In this document: piece after piece, positions 22,701 to 36,919 of the stretch
Position numbering within the stretch: the first letter of the stretch is position 1
Layout: every line of letters begins with the position of its first letter
Position numbers and translations under genes: made by a program
Notes under the pieces: generated by a model
The model's database searches: none
What the model was told of the DNA's origin: nothing
What the model saw: only the letters and a program-made list of their open reading frames with translations
Assembly: GCF_000004075.3 (NCBI RefSeq)
Contig: NC_026656.2
Location: 3,534,001 to 3,598,000, forward strand
Length of the DNA stretch: 64,000 nt
Source of the DNA: Cucumis sativus
Taxonomy: Eukaryota > Streptophyta > Magnoliopsida > Cucurbitales > Cucurbitaceae
Direction of reading: 5' to 3'

Positions 22701-25591
22701 GTGCTACTCTTAGAAGAAAGATAAATTTATCTCATCTCAAAACTCAAGCACTAAGGTGAGTGAATTTGTACAACATGATTTTGTTGGGCTCAGATCTATA
22801 GTATGTGTTTACTATGATGATATTATTGATAACACTGTCTATGATGATGGATTGCGATAGACTATGTTTATTGGTATATCCCACCGTTTGTATTACAATC
22901 ACAAATAGATTGTGATAGTTTGCTATATTTGTAAATATTTTCAGAAGTTTTGTCGTTCAAAATAATTTCTCTATTATATCATTGTTAGGAGAACATAGAA
23001 TTTAGTTCATATGGTTTGATAAAATTCTCATAAACAACATATACGATAGGGTTTTATCAAATAATAATTTCTAACTTTTAGAATTAGATTCTAACTTTCT
23101 CTAAACTACATAGACCAAATTTGTAATTTACTCTTATTTTCATACTCTAAACTTCAAAAGTAATCTCTCAAAACATCGAACGAATAATTGTATCAATTAT
23201 AACCTAACCTCTTCTCATATGTTTATTAAGATTCATTTTAAAACCATGTGAATGCATAATTGTGTATAGTATAGACTTAATACGTTAGAGAGGAATTTAA
23301 TGATTCAATCAATTGGTAAGAGATAAAAAGTAAAATTTTGTTATATTTGTAAATAATTGTTGTTTTTTATATATATAAATTTTAAGAACATGTTTAGTTG
23401 ATGAAAATGAGAATAAAAGAAGATAATAATGGAAAAGTTATGGAATGAGAATACAACTTTGAAAGTTGTTTTCACTAATTATAAAATGTTTTGAAATCAA
23501 AACCAAAATGATTAGAAGTATGGTTAAAATATTATATGTCCTCATAAAGAATCAAATTCAAATAAATCTTGCTCCAACACATTTTAGTTTATTTCCAAAT
23601 GTTTGTTTCGATCTTCAACCTTTCGTTTGAAAACCATTTTTTAAAAATTAAGTCTATAAACATTCAGTTCATTTCTAATTTTATTGTTTTGTTATCTAGT
23701 TTGTACACTAGAATTGTCAAAAATAGCAAATTTGACAAAAATATTTACAACATTTAGCCAAATTTTCAAATTCTATCAATAATAAACATTGATAGTCGCT
23801 TATATGCTTCTATTAGTAGCATTGATGGCCAGTGATAAAAGTTTATCAATTTTTATCATTAATAGAATCTAAAATTTTACTATAACTTGTAAATATTTTA
23901 ATTTATTTTCCTATTTTTAAAAATGCCCCATAAAATAATACATTTTTGTCCTTGCTATGCTACTTTTCTGTCTTAAAAATATGTTCCTTTGTGTGTTCAT
24001 CTTTAATTATTTTACTTTAAAATCATTTTCTTATAACATACTATTACACATACTAAAAGATACATATTAATTTATTAATGTTCAATAACTAATATAAACC
24101 ATTTAAAAAGTTTGGAGATTAAAATAAGAAGAAAAGAAAGATTTAGAGACTAAAATAGACGTTCATTAGTCAAAATAGATAAATTTAAAAGTTCATAGTC
24201 CAATAAAAAGATCATTAAGCTTATCTAAATGAATAAGAAAAATTTGCATTCCTCACTCTACCTAAAGGGCTCTAAGAGAAAAAGGAAAAAAAGTCTTAAT
24301 CTGGGTATAGATCTAAGGAATGAACTCTTGATAAAGTTAGCAAATTGTAAGAGTAAAAATAAAAGGCTAAAACTCTTTTGAGTTTATTCTTTACAATGTA
24401 AAGTAAAAGATTTGAACCATCAACTTTTTAGATGATGGATTCGTTCTTTTAATCTTTGTATATACACACTTTGTGTTGTTAGTTTATAGAGTCGTGATAA
24501 TTTCAAAGTTGAATAGATAGTTCATTTGTTACGTTCAAAAAGAAGGAAGCTTTCTTTTTTTCTTTTTTTTTTTCTTTTTCTTTTGTTTTTAGTGAAGAAA
24601 AGGGTTTTACCTCTAAAGCACCCACGAACTCACAAATTATATCTCAATATAATCTTGAATGATTAAGACTTGTGATAATGAAAAATGAACACATTGACCA
24701 ACATAAGCCATCTCAAACTACATTAGGAAATACAACCAACCAAAAATGGTTAAAAAGGTAGGAGATTTTCAGCTTTGGAAAGCAAATTCAAACTTCATTC
24801 TCTTTCCCACCAAGCATACCTAAACTACATAAAGGTTCATACTTGTTTAACCCAATTATAGATCCAACTTGTACAAAGTGTTGGTATTTATCATTTCATG
24901 GCATATCAAATATTGAATGAAATAAGTATATACCACTGTAACTAGAAATTTTTTCAAATAGTGGGTCGAAGAAATGACCTGACCACATAATTTCCTCAAA
25001 AAGCATTTACGGAGAACCGACCTATTGACATGTGCATTGTATCGAAAAACCATCATAAACAAAAGAACACCCATCTATTCAAGGGTCTATCAACAAGCCA
25101 ATAGAGAGTGACAAAACATAACATAAAGCCAAAGCTAGAAAGAGGATAGACTATGACTAGAAGAAGCCACAAAAGAGGGGTTAAGAATCATTCATCAGCA
25201 TGAGTACTAAAAGTTAGCCTCTACCTACGGATCTTAGAGGAATAGTACACAATTACCACCTGATCTATACCAGACACTGCTATCCTTTGAGTGATTCCAA
25301 GCCTAATGTCTCTTGTTTTGCAGTTGTGTGTGCGGTCTCCATCAGATGTTGCTATCAAAAGAATGGAAAGATTCTTCTTCTCTGACCCCTTTTGATAAGA
25401 AAGGAAAACAGTGAATGGTACAATGCAGGTAAGCTATCAACAATTCTAAAGTTAAGGAGGTTAATCCTAACTACTTAACGTATTAAAGGTTTAACTAATG
25501 ATCCTAAGAGAATTAACAGTGGTTATCTACTAATCCTAATAACCGATGTCTTCTATGCAAGTCGACGACGTGGTTTATATGTACTTTCAAG
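19724..25591. other. Long gene-poor interval between KNOX and EFR3-like gene
   Basis: KNOX promoter side on the left (A-rich tract at 19840-19880, AT dyad near 20035-20056), then about 5 kb with no supported coding region. It holds poly-pyrimidine runs (22060-22082, 22130-22150, 24550-24592), a right-end fragment of the MITE family near 22915-22945, and a full MITE-like copy at 23738-23899. The section 20640-21090 is of more balanced composition, but I recognise no gene or miRNA precursor in it. The EFR3-like 3' UTR probably extends to about 25.2 kb. Confidence 0.55.
23738..23899. mobile_element. MITE-like element, copy in KNOX-EFR3 interval
   Basis: The left end begins AAAATATTTACAACATTTAG at 23738. 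The inverse of the right end begins AAAATATTTACAAGTTATAG; the arms match over about 29 bp with few differences. The interior contains CATTGATAG and TATCATTAATAGA, the TGATAGA-type words shared with the other copies. It is about 162 bp and non-coding. Confidence 0.5.
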
Positions 25592-28500
25592 TTAACAACC
25601 AGCTGCCTTGAGGAAGTTGTCAAAGGGACTAGCAGGAGGAAGCCTCATTCCCATCCATCGGTCTGCTTGCAATCCGACTCCTTGAAGTTGCCTTCCATCT
25701 GCCATTATCTGGGTGGAAGAAGTGACTCAATTAGTTTATTAACATGACTTCCATTTTATGTTGTCGTCCAAAGGAATATTGATAATTGAAAAAGACTATA
25801 GCATGTACTGTTTCAGAGATGGATTCGATCAAAAACTTCAAACGATCTTGAGTTATCATCTTTGGATCAATGATAAATCATAGTAAGTAATGAAGCGAAC
25901 CTTTTCAACTGCAGAGTGGCCACTCACAGGAAAGGGAGGACAATATCCATCAGCTGCTCTGGTATGTTGATTCTCATGTGCCAACCAATTGGAGAGTTTC
26001 TTTCTAGTGCCAGTACCAAGGGCTTCACACTGGCTCGCCATGGCATTGTATGGGAGAGGCGATGTAGAAACCGATGTTCCGACCACTTGACCAGCTACCT
26101 CAAGTGCCTGAAAATGCAACGTCCATGAGTTCGAAGTAGCATATGTTGGGGATGAAGAGCTCAGAATATTTTGAGTTCTTATTCAAGAAGTATGCACTGC
26201 ATATACATAGGGAGGGCGAAAGGTACCGATTCAAGAAGCTGACCAATGCCCATTATGTGAGATATCGAAGGTGAAGGAGGTACTCTAGGAATGAACCGTG
26301 CAATATCGGCAACAGAGGCTTCACTCGTCACTTCATCCTCAACCAGAAAATTTGAAAGATCCTGCAGAGCAAGAACATCTGATTTCACATTTGCTGAATA
26401 TATTTAGTAGAAAGGAGAGTTTAGGAGCTTAAACAGAAGGTTTCAGCATTGAAAGATCATTTTTAAAGTGACACTATGTGCCAGAAAGCAATAAGCTTTA
26501 GTCAAGTCGTCTAGAAAATTTGAACAACACATAAGACTTATAGAAGAATAGTCGTACCCCATCAAATGATAATGATTCCTTGGAATGGGTAACAGATTGA
26601 TTTTTGCGGAAATCAAGCATCGATCGTGGGCCATATAGAAATGGATCATCTGGTGTAAATGCCTCAAATATCAGCTTAGCTAGTTCACTTTTGTCCAGCT
26701 AAACCAACAGAAAAGAACTTTTAAGAGACAGGTCGCAAATCAAACGAAAATCTAAACATGTTTCAACCAATAACATTTTACTTACCTCAGTTATTACAGA
26801 TAAGTTTTGGGCTAAAATATCCATAATGACATTGTCTGCTTCATATACTTTGTTCCGCAGGTCAGAGAGAAAAGACTGAGCCAGCTCGTTATCAGTAACA
26901 GATCCATATTCTCTGAGGTCTGCCTGAGGCTTTAAATAAATGTGAAGATCTTCACCAATTACAAGATATGGATCCGCCTAAACATGTAAATATGTAGTGA
27001 TTAAGATATCAATAAGCTGATGTGCATGACAAAAAGAACATAATGTAGCTGTTTGAAGACTTCGTTTTTCTTTGTAAACTGATAAAAAGAATATCTTTGA
27101 AGTTATTTTCCATAGAATAGAAGACAGGATGAACTAACATCACAAGCCACTAATGACTTCACAAGATGATTCAAATGAGGTATGTGATAAAGCTTCGCAG
27201 CAAACAGCAGCATGCCCATAGATAAAATAAACACCGACCTCTGCAACGATGGGCTTAAGGTACCTATCAATCAATAAGAGAATTATCACTAACGCAGTTG
27301 TCGCTCATAAGTCATTGTCGCGGTTAAAAAACTAATTTAGATTTTTCAAATCACCATGGTTGGGCTCCAGGGATACGTTTCTCAGAGACAGTGGAAGCTG
27401 GAAGAAACGGACTGTCAGATTGTCCTGCTGACTCTGTAACAAGTCAGACCAAGTAATTTCAGAGTTAAATGCATTCATAATAAAGAAGGGTATAGAAATC
27501 AAAATGAAAGAAGGAAAATCCTCGTGAAAAGTCATTGAGAAATCAAAAAAACATCATTCAAAGAGTGACCCTTTTAATCTTATCATATCAGGAACAAAAG
27601 TACCATGATGTTTAGGAAAGAAAACTATGGATAATCGTGTTTAGACTTTAAAATCATCTAATTGAATCTAGGTTTCACCTTTAGGCGAGCCGATATTAGT
27701 GTCAAGACAAAAGAATTGGCAATGGCTTCAATATTTGAGGGCAAATTATCTGGAAGATTAGCTTGTATCCAGAATGCAGACAACAATTGTGATAATTGAT
27801 CCTCGCTAAATTTCATGATACGCAACTCCTGAAATACGATATCAAATGCTCAGTTCAATAAATAACTAGGGGAAATGAATAACTAATTTCTCATATTACA
27901 AATTGGCTTACTTCTTCAGTGGAACTCGAGAATTTAGCTTTTCTGTCAATGATTGACTGAATCTTGTGAAAAGTAGGATAATTTCTGTGGTACCGTTTCT
28001 GCTTCCAGTCTTCTTCTAAAGATTTTAGATTATCATGAATATGTACAGTTTTTTCTTCTTTCGAGCCATCCTTTTCTCTTCGAAGTTTATCCAGTAAAGC
28101 AGTAATAGAAGCTGATGTCGACGTAGATGCTGCATTGGAATGCAATGCAGTTGGCTTGTAAGGTGAACTAGATTGCATGATAGAAGTTCCGTGTTCATGG
28201 GAACTAGAACTGGGAAAGACAAGAACAGAGAACATTTGATGAGCTCCAATGCGGGTTTCAATATCGGGATGCAACATTGCTTTCAGGATTTGAACAAGAA
28301 GAGCTTCTGGGAATGCCTATACAATACAGGTACAATAATAGTGAGTGAGCAAGTAAATACTGCATTGGGTGAGAAAACTGATAAATTAAAAAGTTCAACC
28401 TCAAATGGATCTGATTGTAAACAAAGGTTAAATAAATAAAAATCAAACCACGGAATTTAGCTGACTACGCAAAATCAAAGCCATATTAAAGCCTTTCGAC

Positions 28501-31500
28501 AAATGAGTTACTTATAAGAGAAATGTTTCTTAAGTTTCTAGCAGAAACTAATAGAAGTGCACAAGTGGCTTCTAGCCCATATATCCCTTGATTTGACAAC
28601 ATGGTTGTTCCCATCCCATCAACATTTTTCTAAAAAGGAAACACAAGACGAATCTCATCTAGTTCAATATCGAACACTTCCTACCCTGTTCAAAATATAG
28701 CTTCATACTTAAACAAGATAATCCACGACTACATCAAAAGTTTCCTGTTGAAAAACACCCTAACGGTAATAGTAACCTCATGTATTAACACTCCTGCAAG
28801 ATAGTTATAATATAATCAAGAAGAGATTCTTAAGCATGAAAAAACTAACAGCAGTCCACTGTTAACACTTGCGTACCTGTTGTGAATCTGAAGAAATTGG
28901 TGCCAAGGAAATCATATGAGCAAGCACCATCAAGGATCCAATGGTGGCTCTTGCAACAACTCCAGAAGTCAAATTCTCAAGAAATATAGCCATCAAATCG
29001 TACAAAGGACGTGCATCACCAATCTAGCAAAACCAAATTAAGTTCAATCGACCATCAAAATTAAATATGGAACAATGTTATAAATACTTCAACCATACCC
29101 CTTTTGCAATTTCAAGTAAGCAGTCTTCAATAGAATTTTGAAGTGAAATATTCAAATCTAATTCCTGTTGCCCAACTGAATCAACCGTGACTTGAAGACT
29201 CTTCCTAAGATGCCTGCACAAGTCAGAGACAGATCCAATATCTGCCAGCACAGCTCCCGATCTAATTTGTCTGGCTAAATTTGAGGCAACTTGAATGACA
29301 CATGATTTTAGCTGAGGATCATGTGAAATGTTTTTGTGGTCCAAATGACGTATTACAGAGGCCAAAACTAAATGCTGGTCACCTGAGGAACAAAATTGAA
29401 GTAAATATCTCCCCGTCTGCAATAGTTATTCTTGTGTCTCATTATAACAAGGGTAGAAGCCCCTAGTCTACTACAAAAGGGAGTGAAGAACACCTGAGCT
29501 CTCCATGAAGTATAATATATCAGACAAAACCATCAAAGCAAGCCCTTGCTGTGGAACCCAGTGCCTTCCAGAATCGAAGTAGACAAGCATTGGATCCAAC
29601 ACCCGTCGCATTGTTGTACTCTCCTTGGCCAAATCAACCATTCGCTGCAAGCATATCTGAGACCACACTCTTGGTGCCTCAACCTCTTCCCTGAAGAAAA
29701 AGCAAAAGACTTATAAGCTACAAACTTCTATAGATTATTTGGCCGGGACTTATAGAAAATATGACCCGAAGAACAATACCTAGTGAGTAAAGCAGGATCC
29801 TTCTTTTCTGGTCTTGGCCTGATGATTGTGCAGGAACCACTAGCATCACCACCCACTGTACCACATCTGCCTTCAGATCTGACCACTTCATTAAGCCAAT
29901 TATGATGTGGCTCCGAACTGGAGTTACCATCAGGAGCAGGGTCATAGTTTTCAAGGCTCACACGAACCATCTGATATTTTGACAGCAGTTATGTAATGAA
30001 AATATATAGTGTCAAGCATGGATTGCTTTTTTATTACATGGTGGCCTTTTCAATTCTTTTAAATGAAATGGTATAATTCCAGACATTTGGCACAAGATAT
30101 ATCCAAATCAAGTGCATGTTAATTGAATTAATGAAGTAAGGACATGATGCAAGCTTCATAACAGAAAACACATTAGTTGTTATTATTAGTAACTTCTGAT
30201 TAACTAGCAGACTTGTTAGCCGTTAGATTGTCTCTTCTCTTCTTCTTTGTGATAAGAGATGAGCTGTTAGCATGTAATGTGGTTAGCTTCTACTTAACAG
30301 TTTGTGTTATGTCAGCCTTAGTAGACAAAGAACTGTATTTAACTCACTGAAGGGCAAATAAAGAAGGCACAGCTTAATAATAGCTGTTAGGAGAAAGTGA
30401 AATTTACCTCATCGAAGTCAAGAAAAATGTGCGAATACTCAGTCATGAACCAGACCTGGCAAAAAAGAGGATGAGAGATTAGGTCCACATGAATTATATT
30501 GGGTTAACAATGCAATAAGCTACTAGAACTAAAGCACAAAATGCAGAAAAGTGAAGGTATCTTTTTTGAAAGTATACAATACAAAAATAATGATAACTTA
30601 ATATATATGAAAAGGCATAGCATTAATGTATTATAAATAAGAACAATAAAGAACTAAGAAAAGATGGCATTTAAGGAATTTTTTTAAAGATAAAAGACTA
30701 TTTTCTCAAATGTTGGATAGACCACAAAATAAAGCATTAAAGGGAAACAGTGTATAACCATGGCAGAAATGCATTGTAGACTTGATGCCCGCAAGCACTG
30801 CTTTTTATGGTCTTCCCCTCTCTCCAGTGCCAGCATACAAACTTTAGGTACCAAGTTCTCAACAGTGTGCATGTAAGTGCTATCTGCCTGTTCATCATAA
30901 ATGGGTAAAAAAAAAGAACAATTAGAAAAAAAAAACCGAACTAATCAAAGAGAAAAGAACTAGAAGGGGGTATCAAAAACCCCCCAGCATGCGTACAAGG
31001 ATGCTATAGTAACCAGAGGATAAATGTTCATTCAGAAGAAGAAAAGTAGGAAGCTAAATAAGACAATAAAATGGCCAAATACATGAAATCGTGTACAAAA
31101 AGAAAATTCTCATCCATTTTAACCTTGGATCTTGATCGTTTGCAGTTTTACAAAAAACAAAATGGGTATATTAGTACAATGAAATGTGGGGCAAAGAAAA
31201 AATACAAATCCCTGTTGCTTGATGAGTTAATACGTCGCCCAATTTGTTTTGCACAGATACAGAGATAAAAAGTATGCAACGGAAACAAGAACAACAGCAT
31301 ACATAAATGACAAAAAAACTAATTTCTGCCAAGTAAAATCAGTGTTCTTCCCTTTGATATAAGACCATGAGAACTAAAATCACCTGATTATGTATGAAGT
31401 TTGTCAAGGTTTGGCAGCCAAGTATTCGCAAATCATCGTGCTTAGCGTTGTCTAAAAGTTCAACAATGACTTTCAGTAGACTACCAGCAAAGTATGCCCT

Positions 31501-32664
31501 TCAAAAGTGGAAAGACAGACTCAGTGACTAATGGTTGTAAAGCTCAGTCACATCCAAAAGATTAAACTACGCTCTCAAATAGATATCAAGTCAAAGCAAC
31601 TAGAACTTTATATGGTTTTGAAACAAAAACGAAAACCACGACTAAGAAACATGATAGAAGCAACATAAGCAGAAGAATCCACGAATCACATATGCAATTC
31701 AACGCCAAATCAGAAAATGAAAGGTTACCACTTACATCTGGTTCTTACAGAGGGAAAGCAACTTATTGTACGCATCTGCAATTATAGTAATGCATTTGAC
31801 TTGCTCACTTCGAAGTTCTTTACAGCACCTGTCTTCAAGATATTTTACAATCTAGGGACGGGGGACCATAAAAGGAAAGATCAGTACCCCAGCAATGAAA
31901 CACATGCTTCTGAACTAATCAACCCTTTTAGCTTCAAGGCTTATGAAACCATATAACAATAGCATTAATACCTTCGGAATGCGGAAAGGATTTTTTGCAG
32001 CATATTCACATAGCTTGATTATTTTTCTCTCACTTTGAGGGCCATCCTGCGAAGGATTTCACCACCAGAGCTCATTCAACGCAACTATTGATTCATACAA
32101 CTAATAGTAACACCGAAGCATGCAGACTCGTTTCGTTCATTTAAAAGTTTTAACTTCTCCAAATTTAGAAATAAAAAATGAATTACAATGTGGTTTGTTT
32201 TCCATTTGATCACCAGAAAACTAGAAGAAAGGAAAATCAAGTCATCATCCGTTCCATTCCATTAACACAGTCAAAGTACAACACCAAACTTGAACAGATC
32301 AATAAACCATTCAAAATTTCACACATTAACGAAGGCAAACAAATCTGGTCCTGACAGCTAAATTACTGACAAAAAATTAAGGAACATCAAGTCATCCCTA
32401 ATTCCATTATCACAGTCGAAGTACAACATAAAATTAAAACAAGCAGATCAACAAACGATCTAAAACTTCACACATCAATAATCCTACACTACTGATGATT
32501 AGGCATAAAAAGGACTAGCAAATGCTTACAAGCGATTTAGGAAATATGTCTGCAAGCAATTTCTTGTATCGCTTAACTGGCTGCCGGGATCTTGACCTCA
32601 AAGCAGGGCAGCAAATGCAGATGTTCCCGCATGCTGGGAAGATTTTTCTGGAGATGACACCCAT
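25592..32664 (-). CDS. Plant EFR3-like protein (SEMI-ROLLED LEAF 2 / EFOP type)
   Basis: An armadillo/HEAT-type scaffold homologous to EFR3, which anchors the PI4-kinase alpha complex at the plasma membrane; the plant members are EFOPs and rice SRL2. 19 coding exons: 32664-32530, 32046-31972, 31851-31736, 31498-31384, 30887-30759, 30455-30408, 29970-29780, 29690-29494, 29382-29099, 29023-28877, 28316-27912, 27828-27679, 27433-27355, 27263-27139, 26977-26786, 26698-26558, 26361-26227, 26107-25901, 25708-25592; 995 aa, all phases closing. The N-terminus MGVISRKIFPACGNICICCP has a Cys cluster, as in EFR3 proteins where palmitoylation gives membrane attachment. It is followed by basic RSRSRQPVKRYKK and IFPKS. 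The middle is helical repeat; residues from about 560 are Ser-rich, low in complexity and probably disordered. The C-terminus ends RLPPASPFDNFLKAAGC. The membrane role is inferred from family knowledge. Confidence 0.9.
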
Positions 32665-33480
32665 TTACTGCAACAAAGGAAAACACCAGATATCTTGAGT
32701 CTTCTTTCCATCAAGATTTCCACTCCATGCTCATAAGAGCAGGAGAAAGAAGGGGTAAAATATTCTGAAATATCATCTGGAGCCCATTTAACAAGGAAAC
32801 ACAACCATTTCGAGAAGAGGAAAAAAAAAAATACTCGTGACTTGTCTTTTACTAGTTGAGGGAAAAATAATATCCATCTTGCAACGAAGGAGAAGAATGG
32901 CAAGTATGGAGGTCAGCATTCCAGAGAAGAAAAGGAGGTGATACTGATACGTATACATCAAAGCTAATCCAAAACAGTAAAAATGAAATGAGGAGCTAAA
33001 GAACAAACTTGAAATCAAGGAAAACTTTTATAGTTTAAGACAAAGTACAAAAGTGAACGAAGACCAAAGGAAACAAAAAAAAACCACCTAGAAGAAGCTA
33101 AAAATCTGCACTGTAAGACTACATAACAAGAAAAATCAAAGTTGAAGAACCATCCTAACAACACGCTGCAGCAGAACACCAAATCCTCACCACAAACAAA
33201 GCTATATCAGAAACTGAAAACAGTTTAAAAAACCAAAACCCATTTCACAGAAAAGCCCAAAACTAAATGAGAAAACACAAAATGGAAGAACTTCAAACAA
33301 CCCCATTACACCCTTTTGAAAGATAAACACAAGAACAACATTGTGAAGAGCAAAAGTACCTGGCCAACACCAAGAACCCAGATCCAGGAAACGAAACTTC
33401 CTCTGTTCTGAGTAAATACAATGAAAAGAAGGATCAAACGGTAACAATAGGAATGGAAATCAAGTAGAATAGAGTAGAAT
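32665..33480 (-). other. EFR3-like 5' leader with probable leader intron
   Basis: Just upstream of the start codon the antisense strand reads TTGTTGCAG then TAA ATG, a strong acceptor ending at 32668. A matching donor, GGCCAG|GTACTT, lies at 33359-33358. This predicts a leader intron of about 690 nt and a non-coding first exon starting somewhere near 33.4-33.5 kb. Open frames inside the interval are AT-rich and unconvincing as protein. Confidence 0.5.
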
Positions 33481-34612
33481 GCGCATGAATTAAGCTAAAA
33501 AGGACATGAGAAATTTTTGAGAAGAGAGAAAGCACGTGAAAGTGTCAGCGTATTCACACTGAAGAAAGTGGATTGGTGGCTCAAATGTCAGAAATTGGAA
33601 TACTAACCTCCTCCTTCTCTACTTTTTGGTGTTGGGCAAAGGCTAAGAGAGACACTGGGCGGATTCCCTTTTAGTAAAATCAGTCTCTTGGCTTAAAAAA
33701 AAAAACTGCTTTAATTTGAACTTCCTTTTACATGGTTCTCTATTCAATTCAACCCTTTTTGTTTCGTTCAAATTAAGATCACTCCGAAACGCTTTTTGCT
33801 GAGAGATGTTGATCCAAATGTTTATAACGGAAGTGCTTTTGTGGGTTATGGATGAAATGGAAACTGTAGTTCGATGGGATTGAAGAAGGGTATAGATCAA
33901 AATCTTTAATTGGTTTATTAAATGCATTTGAAGTTATCTTATGTTAATAATTTCAAGCTATCATTATTTCTAAAGTTTCAATATTAAAATTAGTAGAATA
34001 ATTCATACTTATTCATGTGTGATATGCATTTGTTTCCATTTTTTATTGTTGTAAGTCAAGTATAATTGTTTTTTTTTTAATACTACCAAAGAAATTTTCA
34101 AAAAACTATTTTTCTTTTTTGAAATTAAGAATTAAAATTCTTTTAATAAAAAAGTAAAAATTTTATAGTTTATATTACAAGCAAACAATCATTGATTTCA
34201 AAAATAAAAACTACACTCTCGAATTTATTTCATGACCTCTTTCGTTACATATTTTTTCTTAGATTATTTTTCTTTTCTCGGTGAGTCGTTAAAACTTAAA
34301 TGTATGTATTGTCAAATTTAATGGTTTGCGATTAAAATGTATAAGTGATAAAAAAAAATTACCATAAAGCATTGTAAAGTAATATATAATAAAAAGGTAA
34401 AGCAAAGGCATGAACGTTTGAGAAGAGACAAAAGACAAAGCTTCCCAATATTACAAACTCAACAACATCCCATCCTTTTCCAAGATGGCCCTTTCTTTTC
34501 ATTTTCATGCCTAATCAATTTTTGCCAATCTACGAAATAAGAAAAAGTGAGTCTTCAAAGTTTTCCTTTTCTTTCTTTAATAATTGGAATTTTATTTTAA
34601 ATATTAATTTTT

Positions 34613-34735
34613 AAAAATATTTACGGTTATAACAAAATATTAGAATATAAACACGGATAGTAGTTTGTCTTGACCTACAATGACACAAATAGTAGTATGT
34701 CGCACCTTATTATTTTGTTATATTTTGCAAAAACA
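34613..34735. mobile_element. MITE-like element, copy near 34.6 kb
   Basis: The left end AAAAATATTTACGGTTATAA with CAAAATA after it is mirrored by the right end TATTTTGTTATATTTTGCAA. Length is about 123 bp. The interior holds two related words, GATAGTAGTTTGTC and AATAGTAGTATGTC. Non-coding, assigned to the family by its ends. Confidence 0.42.
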
Positions 34736-36895
34736 AATTGTTCATTTTGTTATATTTAAAATTGATTATTCTTAATTTCTAAAAATAGCTTTTTTTATAT
34801 TCTCTTTAAAACTTGTTTGATATTAAAAGTTGAGGATGAAATATTTGAACATAAGAAGAAGATCTTTTTGTCTTTACTACATACAAATGACAAATGAGTT
34901 AAGTTCTTATTGGCATAAAAACTTACCATCATTTATTCTTTACCTTTGTTGTAAAATAAGCATTTAAAAATGGTATACGCTTCTTAAAATTAAACGATGC
35001 ATCATTTAATAACATGTGAAATGTGAACTCAACGAATATGTGTTGTTATAATTTTAAAACTTGACGAGCTATATATATGTGTGTATTACTTTCTTAGAAA
35101 ATAAAATATAACCATATTTAAACTTTGAGGTATTTGTCGTTCTAAACTCTAATATATAAAGTATTGTTTTTACTCTTTCCTTTTAAAATATGATATTATA
35201 TATTATGTGAGCGTTCTTAAAATGAGAAATAAGACGAAAACTAAACTGACACGATAACCAATACAATTTCATTTAAACATCACCAATTTCAAAGTCCAAA
35301 AATACAATATGAAACTTTTTTAAAATCTGATGAACACAAATAAAATGAAACTCCAAAGTTATGATATAGTTAGCTTGAAATGAGTTATGGATGAGATTCA
35401 ACCACTGGAACTTTTGAAGAGGTTGAAAAGTGGTTGGAAATGTAGAAAAAAGAAAGTGGTTTTAAAGATATAAAAATGAATGAATGAAAAGTTAGGGATT
35501 AAATAGTAAAGGGTGACCACTAGGGGAAAGTTGAATATAGATTTGGAGGAAAAGCAAGTGGTGCATTAATGATATAGGGAACCCAATAAGTTAATGCTAT
35601 TCTAAGTTTGTCCAAATATGAATCATATGTTATGGAATTTAATGCCAAATTTTTGCTTACTATATTGTAGAAGAAAAATAAAATAAAATATTTATGGAAA
35701 GGGCCAATGAAAAGGTCCCTCTTATGGGTGTGTTTAAAGCAAGGAATCTAACAACTGAATCACCTAAGCTAAGCTAACTTATGAGACTTTAGGATCATTT
35801 TTCTTTTTCTTTTTATTCTTGTTTTATACACTTTTTTTTTTAAGTAAAAAATATATATTTTTTAACTTTTTATTTTTATTTTCTTACAATATTATTTTAT
35901 TTATCATTCTTGGTCAACAACTATTTTGAGGGTAGGAATCACAAAGTCAGAGATGATATAAACATGCTTAATATCAATTTTGTTTTTTCCCCCCTAAATA
36001 TGGACAATATTATTGATAAGTTATCATTATTGATAATCGCAAAATGAATTGAGATGATTAGGAAAATAGTTACAAAATGATGCACTCTATTAGTGATATA
36101 CGTTAGTGATAGTCATTGATAGAATATGAAGTTTTGGTACATTTTGTATATGGAGTTTTTTCTAGTAATTTTGACATTTACGATAATTTTCCAATTTATA
36201 TTTTTCCCCTTTCCCCTTACATTTGATACTTTCATAGTTCATTTGAATGTTAGCTTGATTCTATTCTTTTGAATTTGTGAAAATTTTATTTCTAAACTTT
36301 GGTAAAATAACAATTAATTCTATTTTAGCAATTCATAATGATTCAAATGAGTTTAATATACTATCAACCTTGAAATTAGAAGTTTGATTTCAAACTCAAG
36401 CATAAAAATAATAATCAACGGTTTAACATAACTTATAAATAGATGGTTAAATGTATTTATAAATCAAATTTTAGGGACATTTAAAACTTAACTATAATTT
36501 TGTATTTAGTAAATTTTAGATCAAAACTGATGGTGTATTTGAAATACATTTTTTATTATTTAATTTAAAAACAAGCAGTTTTAGAGTATTTGTCAATTTT
36601 TCTTAAGTCAATTTAAAGGAGCCATTAAATGTATCATTATCGTTTTTATTTTAAATTGATTATTATATATTTTAATTTTACGTTATATATATTAAATTGT
36701 ATTTCAACCACAACAAAGGGAGAGAGAGAAACAATAAATATTTTTCAAAGTTTAGTTTTAGTTTTTTTTTTTTACTATTATTAAAGAATCATTATTCAGA
36801 CAAACGTAAATGACTTTAGAAATCTTCAATAGCTAATTGAATAAATTTAGGTTAAGAGTTATAACATTAGTCATCTTCTCAAAAGATAGACATAG

Positions 36896-36919
36896 CTCAA
36901 AGGTCAAAGGTCAAAGGTC
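36896..36919. repeat. AAAGGTC triple tandem repeat
   Basis: Three head-to-tail copies of the heptamer AAAGGTC (also readable as GGTCAAA), ending in ATCACC. This is a tiny minisatellite in intergenic DNA. Each unit contains the GTCAA/TTGAC W-box core, but no neighbouring gene end is close. Confidence 0.6.
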
